Shown here: one piece after another, positions 44,066-52,158 of the stretch | Layout: each line of letters starts with the position of its first letter | Position numbering within the stretch: position 1 is the first letter of the stretch | Source of the DNA: Corynebacterium hylobatis | GTDB lineage: Bacteria; Actinomycetota; Actinomycetes; Mycobacteriales; Mycobacteriaceae | Reading direction: 5' to 3' | Assembly: GCF_003955685.1 (NCBI RefSeq) | Contig: NZ_RXHJ01000002.1 | Location: forward strand, 186,001-250,000 | DNA length: 64,000 bases | Made by a program: the position numbers and the translations under genes | Notes under the pieces: generated by a model | What the model was told of the DNA's origin: nothing | Database searches by the model: none | Seen by the model: only the letters and a program-made list of their open reading frames with translations

Positions 44066-46036
44066 CTAGAACAGGTAGCCAGCTGGCGGGACCAACTGCG
44101 CAAACTCGGCTAAGAGGTATATCACCCCGCTAATGCTGGCCGTGTAGAGCACAGCCGAGAGGATTTTCATGCGTGCCACTATCAACAGGAACGGGAGGGC
44201 AAAGACGGCGGTCCCGATGATCATGCCGAACAGGAAAACCAGCCAGATATAGGCGAACATCCAGGCCAAGGATCCTGCCACGATACGTATGCGGTCAAGC
44301 CAGAGGTATTTCGCTTCCACCTCAAGGCCCTCGTTCCGGGCAACTCGAATGTCTTTGTAGAGACTGAACAGACCCAGGCCGACGCCCACAATACCCACCG
44401 CCGTCGGAAACAAGCTGCCGCTCGCAGAGTACTGGGTAGCGAGCGCGATAACTCCGGCGAAGAAGAGAAGGAGGATGACAGACACGGCCAGATCAAGGAC
44501 CGGGGGGACGGGTAGTTCTGATTTCTCCGAGACCTGTGTGACGGGCGCATTAGCCCTCGTCTTACGCATCTTTTTTCGGATCAGAGGAACTGATACCGTT
44601 CCTACAAGGATCAGAATGATGACGAGGACGAATGGGCGGGTCATCCATTCAATGGGATCGAAGACATTGACGGTCAGGAAATAGTACCGCTCAAGTGGCT
44701 CTGCGAGCACGTAGGCGATCAGGAACGGAGCGCGCGGAATGTTGGTCATCTTGGCAACCCAACCCACGATTCCCAGTGCCAGCATCATGTAGAATACGTT
44801 CAGATTCAGGGGTTCCTGGAAACCACTCAGAAAAAGAATGGGTATCAGGGCGGCGGCGAGAATCGGGAAGCGTACATAACTCAATCGAGCCAGAGGGCGT
44901 GCCAGCACGAACGCCAGAATTGATCCGAGGACACTGGCGATGGCGAAGGCCCAGACGATGAAATATACGAGATCCAGTTCATTGGTAATCAGGGTGGGGC
45001 CTGGCTGGATACCGAAGATCAGTAAGACTCCGAGCAGCAGGGCAAACGGGGCAGCTCCGGGGACTCCGAACAGCAGGGTGGGAATCAATGATCCGGATTC
45101 GATACCGTTGCTTGCCGCAGAAGGCGCGATCACCCCTCTCGGGTCACCCTTGCCGAATCTGTCCGTGGCTGGTTTTCTTGCAGCGAAAGCCTGGGCCTGA
45201 CCATATGCCAGCCAGGAACCGGCAGTGGCACCCACACCCGGCAAAAAGCCCACACCGACGCCCACCGCAGAGCCACGGAGCACATCGCCCCAGTAGCGGC
45301 CGATGTCACGCATACCTGCGCCCCAGCCACCTCCAATGTTCATGTCGCCTTCAGCAACCTTGGTTTTGCGGGCGACAAGGTCAATAATTTCAGACAGCCC
45401 GAAGATGCCAAGGGCGGCAGCGACCAGCCCGATACCATCGGTGAGATACTCGGAACCAAAAGTGAATCGGTACTCAGCCGAAATCGGTGAGACACCGATC
45501 ATGCCGAGAACAAGTCCGAAGGCTGAAATGAGCAGGCCCTTGATGATGTTTCCCTTGGAGAGAAGAGCGGTGAGGAAAACACCCATGATGATGAGGGCGA
45601 AAATCTCCGGAGAGCCGAAGGCAGTCACAATAGGCTGAGCGATGGGGACGATGATCGTGAGGGCCACGATTCCGATAAGTCCCCCCAGCATGGAGGCAAT
45701 GAAACTAGCCGAAAGTGCTTGTCCACCCTGGCCCTTCTTCGCCATCTGATGGCCGTCGAGAAGAAAGACAGAGGCAGCCGCAGAACCTGGTATGCCCAGC
45801 ACCACTGAAGTGATGACATCAGAGGTGTGCACGACAGCCACCGCGCCGATGATCATGGCAATGGCCTGATTGGGTTCAAGAACAAATACGAAAGGAAGCA
45901 GGACCGCGACTGCCCCTGTTCCTCCGAGCCCGGGAATGACGCCGATAATGATTCCGACGAGCACACCGGCACCCAGGAAGATCCACATGCTCGGGTCTGC
46001 AAAATTGGATAAAGCGGCTAGAGCTGCATCAACCAT
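44066..46036 (-). CDS. tctA: Fused TctA-TctB tripartite tricarboxylate transporter permease
   Basis: Protein of 656 residues. Residues 1 to about 505 are the TctA permease (VLVGIIIGVIPGLGGTGAVAVLLPF, LGIPGSAAASVFLLDGHQMAKKGQ, LPGVGATAGSWLAYGQAQAF, GVIAPSAASNG, then LLFGVPGAAPFALLLG) with about 12 spans. Residues about 507-656 add four spans with the TctB (DUF1468) pattern (SLFPTAVGIVGVGLGLFSLYKDI). TctA is normally about 500 residues with TctB separate, so this is a fusion. It works with the TctC-type protein encoded upstream. Base use is more A/T-rich than in neighbouring genes. Confidence 0.92.
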   Translation of the reverse strand: MVDAALAALSNFADPSMWIFLGAGVLVGIIIGVIPGLGGTGAVAVLLPFVFVLEPNQAIAMIIGAVAVVHTSDVITSVVLGIPGSAAASVFLLDGHQMAKKGQGGQALSASFIASMLGGLIGIVALTIIVPIAQPIVTAFGSPEIFALIIMGVFLTALLSKGNIIKGLLISAFGLVLGMIGVSPISAEYRFTFGSEYLTDGIGLVAAALGIFGLSEIIDLVARKTKVAEGDMNIGGGWGAGMRDIGRYWGDVLRGSAVGVGVGFLPGVGATAGSWLAYGQAQAFAARKPATDRFGKGDPRGVIAPSAASNGIESGSLIPTLLFGVPGAAPFALLLGVLLIFGIQPGPTLITNELDLVYFIVWAFAIASVLGSILAFVLARPLARLSYVRFPILAAALIPILFLSGFQEPLNLNVFYMMLALGIVGWVAKMTNIPRAPFLIAYVLAEPLERYYFLTVNVFDPIEWMTRPFVLVIILILVGTVSVPLIRKKMRKTRANAPVTQVSEKSELPVPPVLDLAVSVILLLFFAGVIALATQYSASGSLFPTAVGIVGVGLGLFSLYKDIRVARNEGLEVEAKYLWLDRIRIVAGSLAWMFAYIWLVFLFGMIIGTAVFALPFLLIVARMKILSAVLYTASISGVIYLLAEFAQLVPPAGYLF

Positions 46037-46045
46037 GTCCGTCTC

Positions 46046-47158
46046 CTATCCGTGTACCGGTGCGGCGTATTTTTCAGCCAGCAGCTCATTCGTGAAATGC
46101 ATGACCTCCGGATCTAGCTCCAGAGCTTTTCGGAAAGTTTCCCGGTGCTGCTTACCTGAAAGAAGCTGGTATCCCCCGAGGGCGGATTCCGCCTCATCAA
46201 AAAACTGAGGATCCGTGTTCAGCGCTGAAACCATCTGGTCGTACTGGTCAATGACATCGTCGGCAGTGTCTTTATTGGCCCACAGGCCCTTCTGGTAAAA
46301 GAAACCTGGCGTCACAAACGCCTGGTAGGCCTCATAGGCTTTACGCTGTTCCTCCGTTTTTCCCCCGTACTTTTCATACACCTCAGCAAAGGTCGGGATG
46401 TCAGGAACATTGGGATCGCGGACAACCTCACCGTTTTCCAGGATTCCCACGCTGAACAACGGAATCGCTTCCCCGGTTTCCACAAAAGGTTGCACCTGCG
46501 ACAGGTAGGAGGCGGTTGTCTGGAAATCCAAGTCAGTTTCACCACGTTGGACAGCAAGTCGACTTGGCCCGCGGCCTTCCATACCGAAAACTCCCTTGAC
46601 AGGGGCACCCAGCGCCTCTAGCGCCAGAAGCGGAACAAGATCAAGGCCGGTGGCCGACATACCGCCGTACAGCGACTCTTCCTCGCGGTTGATCAGATCC
46701 TCGACGGAGGTGATGCCACTGTCAGCTCCCGTCCACAACACCGCGCCTGTCCCGTTGAGAACCAGCGGTTCCATTTCATTAAATCTGAACTCCGCAGCAG
46801 GGTGCCCGAGCATGCTCTGGAAATAGGTCGTTGCCGAGGCCACAAGAGTCTGGTTGCCATCAACTACTCCCGCGTGGACATAGGCATTGGTGCCTGTAAT
46901 TGATTCTCCACCTGGGATGTTCTCCACCTGATACCGGTTGACCTCCGGCTGCATCGAAGCAAAATACGGCGTGATAAATCGGGCCCAGGTATCGGTACCA
47001 CCCCCGGTTCCGTAGGGCACCACCACATCGATGATCCCGTTTCCGGAGGGGTGGTAGGAAGTCTGGGCCGGCGCACAGGCCACCATCAAGCTGGCCATCA
47101 GCGCTGCTCCCCCCATCCGAAAGAGCCGGCGTCGGCTGGTTCGTTTCCTCATTTTCAC
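46046..47158 (-). CDS. tctC: TctC/Bug-type tricarboxylate-binding lipoprotein
   Basis: Solute-binding protein of 370 residues. The signal MKMRKRTSRRRLFRMGGAALMASLMVAC has a lipobox Cys at 28 and a twin-arginine-like SRRRLF. The mature part shows the Bug features VVVPYGTGGGTDTWARF and VENIPGGESITGTNAYVH, a carboxylate-pinning loop region. Start is GTG 47158 (overlapping the isomerase stop as GTGA, AGGAG 4 nt upstream) or ATG 47152. It delivers a di- or tricarboxylate to the fused TctAB; the ligand is unknown. Confidence 0.9.
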   Translation of the reverse strand: MKMRKRTSRRRLFRMGGAALMASLMVACAPAQTSYHPSGNGIIDVVVPYGTGGGTDTWARFITPYFASMQPEVNRYQVENIPGGESITGTNAYVHAGVVDGNQTLVASATTYFQSMLGHPAAEFRFNEMEPLVLNGTGAVLWTGADSGITSVEDLINREEESLYGGMSATGLDLVPLLALEALGAPVKGVFGMEGRGPSRLAVQRGETDLDFQTTASYLSQVQPFVETGEAIPLFSVGILENGEVVRDPNVPDIPTFAEVYEKYGGKTEEQRKAYEAYQAFVTPGFFYQKGLWANKDTADDVIDQYDQMVSALNTDPQFFDEAESALGGYQLLSGKQHRETFRKALELDPEVMHFTNELLAEKYAAPVHG

Positions 47159-48249
47159 ACAGCTCCTACGGTTATCAAGGAAGGGTCACCCTCAGGGACA
47201 AACAATTCTGCCTCGGCGATACTCCGGGCCGTCCTCACCACTCCGACTTCAGTGCCAGACAGGGTGACTTCATGATGGGTTTCGATAACTCCGACAGGGG
47301 TTCGGATACGCAACCGCTGCGGATCGGCGGCAGGAACATGGGCAAGTGTCCCGGGCTCCAGAACCGCCTTTGTAAGTGCAATACTCGCAGTAATCGGAAT
47401 AGCAGGGTGGGGTTTGCCCATCGAGAACATGAGGATCTGAATGTCCGCACCCTGATCGGGGGAATCCGACACAATACCAATTTTAGGAATGGCGCGTGCA
47501 GCAACTCGGGGATTTTCCGCCAGCCCCATTGCAACTGCAGCATGACGGCGAATATTTTCGATCTGAGGCAGCAGTCCTGTGACAGCGGTTTTCCAGTCGC
47601 CATAAGAGGAGGGATCAAGGTTCAGTTCGCTTGCTGGTATCAAGATAGTCGGCGCCCCAGCATCTACCATGGAGACCTTTACTACTGAGTCCTCCACCTG
47701 CAGCTCGCTTTGACGCTGCCCGGCCGGAAAGAGTGCACCGGTGGTGGCCCCTTCAGGGCTACGGAAGCCCAGAAGAACCTTGTGCCCGCCAAAGGGCGTT
47801 CCGATCATCATGTCATCAGGCTGAGCGGGGAGCTGGCCACCGGGTGTGGAGATCGTCTCCACAATCAGTTGATTCGTGTTTTCGTTGAATACATTGACAC
47901 GTGTCCTCGGGTGCGTCGCATCGACCCATCCCTGCTCGATCGCATAGAGACCGACAGTAGCGGAGCAGTTACCGCAGTTGCTTCCCCAGTCGACTTTGGC
48001 CTCTTCAATGCCCACCTGCGCAAAAGTGAAGTCCACATCGACGTCCGGCCTTTCACTCCGAGAAACAATGACCGCCTTACTTGTCGTCGAAGTTCCTCCG
48101 CCTACACCGTCCAGCTGCCGGGTATCGGGGCTACCGAACGCCCGCAACAGAACTTGATCCACCGTGAGGCCTGTCCCTGAGAGAGCGGCGTTCTCAAAGA
48201 CCCAGCACTTGCTTGTTCCTCCACGCATCCAGACTGCCCGGACCTGCAT
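47155..48249 (-). CDS. PrpF-family proline-racemase-fold isomerase
   Basis: Protein of 364 residues with PrpF hallmarks: VWMRGGTSK at the N-terminus, GGGTSTTSKAVIVS, WGSNCGNCSATVGLYAIE (general-base Cys), and GKPHPAIPITASIALTKAV. PrpF relatives isomerise aconitate-like acids (methylaconitate, trans-aconitate) or tautomerise 4-oxalomesaconate. The Cys after MRGGTSK replaces the usual Gly. ATG 48249 has AGGAG 7 nt upstream. First gene of the operon with tctC and tctA, so it probably converts the imported acid to cis-aconitate or a similar intermediate. Confidence 0.88.
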   Translation of the reverse strand: MQVRAVWMRGGTSKCWVFENAALSGTGLTVDQVLLRAFGSPDTRQLDGVGGGTSTTSKAVIVSRSERPDVDVDFTFAQVGIEEAKVDWGSNCGNCSATVGLYAIEQGWVDATHPRTRVNVFNENTNQLIVETISTPGGQLPAQPDDMMIGTPFGGHKVLLGFRSPEGATTGALFPAGQRQSELQVEDSVVKVSMVDAGAPTILIPASELNLDPSSYGDWKTAVTGLLPQIENIRRHAAVAMGLAENPRVAARAIPKIGIVSDSPDQGADIQILMFSMGKPHPAIPITASIALTKAVLEPGTLAHVPAADPQRLRIRTPVGVIETHHEVTLSGTEVGVVRTARSIAEAELFVPEGDPSLITVGAV

Positions 48250-48261
48250 ATGTAACTCCTA

Positions 48262-48329
48262 TCACTTTTGATTTACAAGTAGCTTTACCCCTCCCATCAA
48301 TGAAGTCAATGTAAACTAAATTAAAGTGA
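48262..48329. promoter_or_regulatory. A/T-rich divergent control region with TCACTTT dyad
   Basis: TCACTTT (48262-48268) and its complement AAAGTGA (48323-48329) flank the probable promoters in the 262-nt gap between the tct operon and the divergent lysR gene. The area is strikingly A/T-rich for this genome. It is the likely binding area of the LysR protein. Confidence 0.5.
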
Positions 48330-48511
48330 ATTAACTATTTCTTAATCTACTGGCCTCCCGCCCCCCTCCATCGCTCGAAGACTGGAGCCGAAGAGTGTCC
48401 ACGAGGGTCCGAGCAGCCATTCCGCCCCCCCCTCTGAAGTGTAGAGTTACTACAGATAGATTTAGAATCGTTTAGCAAAGCTGTTGCAGCATCTCGAAAA
48501 AAGGAGAAAAG

Positions 48512-49432
48512 ATGTATGACACTCGACGACTGCACATGTTTGTGAAAACCCTGGAGCTCGGCTCGGTGACGGCAGCAGCAGACGAACTTCTCTTCACTCC
48601 TTCAGCGATCTCCCAACAGCTGAAGAAACTAGAGAAGGAAGTTGGCCTGTCCCTCTTCCAGAGGGGCCGCCGAGGCATTGAACCCACCGAGGCGGGGCTA
48701 GTTCTCGCGGAGCATGCTCGTCGCGTGATGCGACAACTGGCAGCGGCAGAATCCGACATCGCAGAACTGGCCAGCGGAAGGAAAGGCAGCCTGTCAATAG
48801 GGGCGTTTCCCACTGTCGCCGCCTCGTTCCTCCCCCTGGCCATCGATAAATTCAAGCGTCGATACCCATCGGTAGACCTCCTGATCCGCAGCGCGAGACT
48901 GAATAGGCTGGTCCAGGAGCTGGAGGAGGGCGGGGTCCAACTAGCACTCCTGTGGGACTACCCCTGGACCCCATTCATGCGAGAAGGGCTGACCACCACA
49001 GAAGTTTTCCGGGAAACTTTCGTGGTCCTGGTAGCAAAAGATCACCATCTGGCCAGGCAGGACCACGTCCACCTGGAGCAGCTCGCCGAGGAGAACTGGG
49101 TGACGCGGGGCGATAATCACCCCGTCGTGGAAGTTATCGAAAAATCAGGATCCCAGGCAGGCTTCCGGCCCAGAATCGCCATGTATGCCAATGACTACCA
49201 GGAGACGCAGGCGATGGTCAGCGTAGGGATCGGCGTGGCGATTGCACCGAGGAGCGCGCTGGTTGTCCAGCACCCGAACGTCAAAATTCTGGGGATCGCC
49301 GTCGATGCCCCAGTGCGGCGCGTACTACTGGGTCAGCGAGAGGAACGTTCCCTTTCACCGTTGGAAATGGCCTTCAGATCGTTGCTGATGGAGTTGGGGC
49401 CAGAGTTCTCCAAGGTGGTCGGGAGCCAGTAG
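48512..49432 (+). CDS. LysR-type regulator of the tct operon
   Basis: Protein of 306 residues with an intact N-terminal winged HTH (MYDTRRLHMFVKTLELGSVTAAADELLFTPSAISQQLKKLEKEVGLSLFQR) and a substrate-binding domain starting GSLSIGAFPTVAASFLP. ATG 48512 has AAGGAG about 6 nt upstream. It is divergent from the isomerase-tctC-tctA operon, the classical LysR layout, and probably activates it when the tricarboxylate or an intermediate is present. Relatives include regulators of aromatic and citrate-like acid uptake. Confidence 0.92.
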   Translation: MYDTRRLHMFVKTLELGSVTAAADELLFTPSAISQQLKKLEKEVGLSLFQRGRRGIEPTEAGLVLAEHARRVMRQLAAAESDIAELASGRKGSLSIGAFPTVAASFLPLAIDKFKRRYPSVDLLIRSARLNRLVQELEEGGVQLALLWDYPWTPFMREGLTTTEVFRETFVVLVAKDHHLARQDHVHLEQLAEENWVTRGDNHPVVEVIEKSGSQAGFRPRIAMYANDYQETQAMVSVGIGVAIAPRSALVVQHPNVKILGIAVDAPVRRVLLGQREERSLSPLEMAFRSLLMELGPEFSKVVGSQ

Positions 49433-49939
49433 CTCCCTGCCGGACACCCGGCCCCTCATGCGGGGACCTCTCCGGTGACCTGGCGATCCGGCGCATCCGT
49501 CAAGGGCAAATTGCCGTCAGAACAAGTAGCAAGAGACTCAGGAACGTGTTGCCCTACTCCGCGTTTACGCCCATCCAGTTCTGTGAGTCGTCCAGGATTT
49601 GACTCACGAGAAGAAACGCATCGGGAACAAGTACACCACAATGCTGCGGCCAGCTGCCTGGCATGCAGGTACCGTGACGTTCCCTTCCCCCTACTCACCC
49701 GAGGTGAGTTCTACCGCGAGCACCCCGCCCACCCCCCGCCACCGATAGACCGGCCAGCTGGTCGATACCTCAGATATCGACCGGCTCCCGAGGCTGCCTC
49801 CATCAACGGCCGCCATTACCTCCGGAGCAGGCGACCAGGTGCAGCACCCGTCCCGTGCCAGGAATACAGGAGCACCTCCCGGAATATATTTGTATACTTC
49901 TGTATACAAAGACCCATCCGGCCCACCTAAGGAGCATCC
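49433..49939. other. Gene-free, dyad-rich region upstream of tcuA
   Basis: About 507 nt with no gene I can support. It holds four perfect inverted repeats: GTGAGTC-N11-GACTCAC (49583-49607), ACTCACC-CGA-GGTGAGT (49693-49709), GGTCGATA-N7-TATCGACC (49760-49782) and the GntR-type site listed separately. The first may end the lysR message; the others look like protein-binding sites. Confidence 0.65.
49889..49910. promoter_or_regulatory. GntR/FadR-type operator upstream of tcuA
   Basis: TTTGTATAC-TTCT-GTATACAAA is a perfect 9+9 dyad 30 nt before GTG 49940. TTGTATAC half-sites are common for FadR-subfamily GntR regulators. One such regulator is encoded two genes along in the same operon (51493), so negative autoregulation is likely. 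Confidence 0.75.
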
Positions 49940-51427
49940 GTGAACACTGACCAGAGCCAGCACAGCCGAGACGCCGACGTCATCGTCGTCGGCGGGGGCA
50001 ACGCGGCGTTCACTGCCGCCCACGCCGCAGCGACCAGGGGGCGCAGCGTCATCCTGCTTGAGCACGGCAGTGAGGACATGGCCGGCGGCAACAGCTTCTA
50101 CACCGCCGGCGCCACGCGCATCGTCCATGACGGACTCGAGGACCTGAAGCGCCTCGTCGAGGAAGACCCACGCCACTCCACCACCGTTGTCCCCCCATAC
50201 TCTGCCGATGAGTACCGGGCAGATCTGGAGAAGGTCACCGAGGGCAAGAACGATCCGGAGCTGACCGAGGTCCTCATCAGCGAGATCACCCCCACCCTGC
50301 TGTGGCTGAAGTCGCTGGGATTGAAGTACCGGCTCATGTACGAACGCCAGGCCTACGAGCGCCCGGACGGCAGCCACCTCTTCTGGGGCGGACTCCATGT
50401 CGGCAATGTCGGCGGCGGCGAGGGGATGATCGAGGACCACACCCGGGTGGCACGGGAGAACGGCGTGGATATCCGCTACAACCACCGTGCGAAAGAACTG
50501 CTCACCGATGGGTCGGGGAAAGTCACCGGTGTCCGCGCTGAGACCCGGGACGGTGAGGTCGAGCTGCACGCTGAATCGGTGGTGATGGCGGCCGGCGGCT
50601 TCGAGGCTAACCCCGAGTGGCGGAGGGAGCACCTCGGTGAAGGCTGGGAGAACGCGAAGGTCCGCGGCACGCCCTACAACCAGGGGGACATGATCGCGGC
50701 CGCACTGAAGATCGGCGCCGCGAAGGGCGGGGACTTCTCCACGTGCCACAGCGTCCAGTGGGACGCTCTCTGTGAAAACAACGAGTCCAACCGGGAGCTG
50801 ACCAACCGTCTCACCCGCCAGAGTTACTTCCTCGGCGTCCTAGTCAACCGCGACGGTGAGCGTTTCCTCGACGAGGGCGCCGACTTCCGCAACTACACCT
50901 ACGCGAAATACGGCAAGGAGATCCTCCGCCAGCCGGGTTCCATCGCCTACCAGATCTTCGACTCGCAGATCCGGCCCATGCTGCGGACCGAGGAATACGA
51001 CATGCCCGGTATTTCCGTGGAGGTGGCCGACAGCATCGGCGAGCTGGCCGACAAGCTGGGCATCGACCGGGACGGCTTCACCACCACCATTGAGACCTAC
51101 AACTCCGCCATTGACAGGGGCCTGGAATTCGACCCCACCATCAAGGACGGCAGGGCCGCCGATGTGACTCCCCCGAAGAGCAACTGGGCGGTCCCCCTGG
51201 AGAAGGGCCCTTTCTACGCTTTCCCGGTCACCTGCGGGATCACCTTCACCTTCGGCGGAGTGAAGACGGACGCCCACGGCCGGGTGCTCAATGAGCAGGG
51301 TGAGTGGATCGAGGGGTTGTTCGCAGCCGGCGAGATGCTGGGTGGGCTGTTCAGCCAGAACTACCCGGGCGGCACCGGTCTTGCTGCCGGTTGCGTGTTC
51401 GGGCGACGGGCCGGCTGCCTGGCCTGA
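49940..51427 (+). CDS. tcuA: FAD-dependent tricarballylate dehydrogenase-like flavoprotein (TcuA)
   Basis: Protein of 495 residues in the fumarate reductase flavoprotein superfamily. The N-terminal dinucleotide fold is DVIVVGGGNAAFTAAHAAATRG (about 13-35), then EHGSEDMAGGNSFYTAG. FAD-contacting GIAAGEMLGGLFSQNYPGGTGLAAGCVFGRRAG-like features lie at the C-terminus (AAGEMLGG, YPGGTGLAAG). The pattern fits TcuA, which oxidises tricarballylate to cis-aconitate. No TcuB electron-transfer partner is present. GTG 49940 follows AAGGAG. Other possibilities are a urocanate- or fumarate-type reductase. Confidence 0.8.
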   Translation: MNTDQSQHSRDADVIVVGGGNAAFTAAHAAATRGRSVILLEHGSEDMAGGNSFYTAGATRIVHDGLEDLKRLVEEDPRHSTTVVPPYSADEYRADLEKVTEGKNDPELTEVLISEITPTLLWLKSLGLKYRLMYERQAYERPDGSHLFWGGLHVGNVGGGEGMIEDHTRVARENGVDIRYNHRAKELLTDGSGKVTGVRAETRDGEVELHAESVVMAAGGFEANPEWRREHLGEGWENAKVRGTPYNQGDMIAAALKIGAAKGGDFSTCHSVQWDALCENNESNRELTNRLTRQSYFLGVLVNRDGERFLDEGADFRNYTYAKYGKEILRQPGSIAYQIFDSQIRPMLRTEEYDMPGISVEVADSIGELADKLGIDRDGFTTTIETYNSAIDRGLEFDPTIKDGRAADVTPPKSNWAVPLEKGPFYAFPVTCGITFTFGGVKTDAHGRVLNEQGEWIEGLFAAGEMLGGLFSQNYPGGTGLAAGCVFGRRAGCLA

Positions 51428-51492
51428 CGGGTAGAATCCAGGGGAGGAGGTTCCGCCGGTGCCGGTCACTGCGGAGAAAGCGAGGAGTGAGG

Positions 51493-52158
51493 ATGGTTTC
51501 ACCTAGAGAGCGGAAAGTGGACACCGACCAGATCTTCACCACCCTCCGCGATGAGATCCTCACCGGCCAGCACCCGGCCGGCACTCAGTTCAAGGAGATC
51601 CCGCTGGCGGAGCGTTTCGGGGTCTCCCGCACCCCGATCCGTTCCGCGCTGACCCGCCTGCAGCAGGAGCAGCTGCTCGTGCGTCGGGACCGGGGTCTGG
51701 AGATCCCCCGCACCGATCCGGAACGGGTCATCCAGGTCTATGACCTGCGGATCAAGCTGGAAGAGACCGCCGCCGGAGAGGCTGCGCGGTCCCATCAGTT
51801 GTCGGAGCTGCTGCGTCTGGAGGCGCTGTTGGCCCGCGACCGCGCACTGGAGAACCCCACCGAGCAGGAGATGTTGAGCACCAACCTCGAGTTCCACGAG
51901 GCGGTCTGGGCGGCAACCCGCAATCCCGTGCTCATTGACCTGCTGGAACGATTGGGCACCCACCTGATCCACTCGCCCCGCCCCACACTCGCCGTGGGTG
52001 GCCGCTGGCCCGAGTCCCTGGACGAGCACGCCGCCATCATCCGGGCCATCGAGGACCGGGATGAGGAGCTGGCCCGCCAGCTCGCCCGCGAGCACATGGA
52101 GACAGCCAAGAAGATCCGTCTGCGCCTGCTCAAGGAGACCGCCATCCATTCATTCTGA
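51493..52158 (+). CDS. GntR-family regulator, FadR subfamily
   Basis: Protein of 221 residues. N-terminal winged HTH (IFTTLRDEILTGQHPAGTQFKEIPLAERFGVSRTPIRSALTRLQQEQLL), then an all-helical FCD effector domain with metal-binding-type residues (RIKLEETAAGEAA, NLEFHEAVWAATRNP, LDEHAAIIRAIEDRD). FCD regulators commonly bind organic acids. ATG 51493 has GAGGAG 6 nt upstream. It follows tcuA by 65 nt and probably binds the dyad at 49889-49910. Its last 9 nt overlap the convergent multicopper oxidase gene. Confidence 0.92.
   Translation: MVSPRERKVDTDQIFTTLRDEILTGQHPAGTQFKEIPLAERFGVSRTPIRSALTRLQQEQLLVRRDRGLEIPRTDPERVIQVYDLRIKLEETAAGEAARSHQLSELLRLEALLARDRALENPTEQEMLSTNLEFHEAVWAATRNPVLIDLLERLGTHLIHSPRPTLAVGGRWPESLDEHAAIIRAIEDRDEELARQLAREHMETAKKIRLRLLKETAIHSF

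Noticed and set aside
48347-48535. Small minus-strand open frame in the tct/lysR gap
   Set aside because: It overlaps the lysR start region and promoter, lacks a start signal and has no motif.
49561-49610. Possible copy of the tRNA-Gln 3' end as an attachment site
   Set aside because: Only a short stretch (tccagg followed by a TTGACTC-like sequence) resembles the T arm; the match breaks after a few bases.
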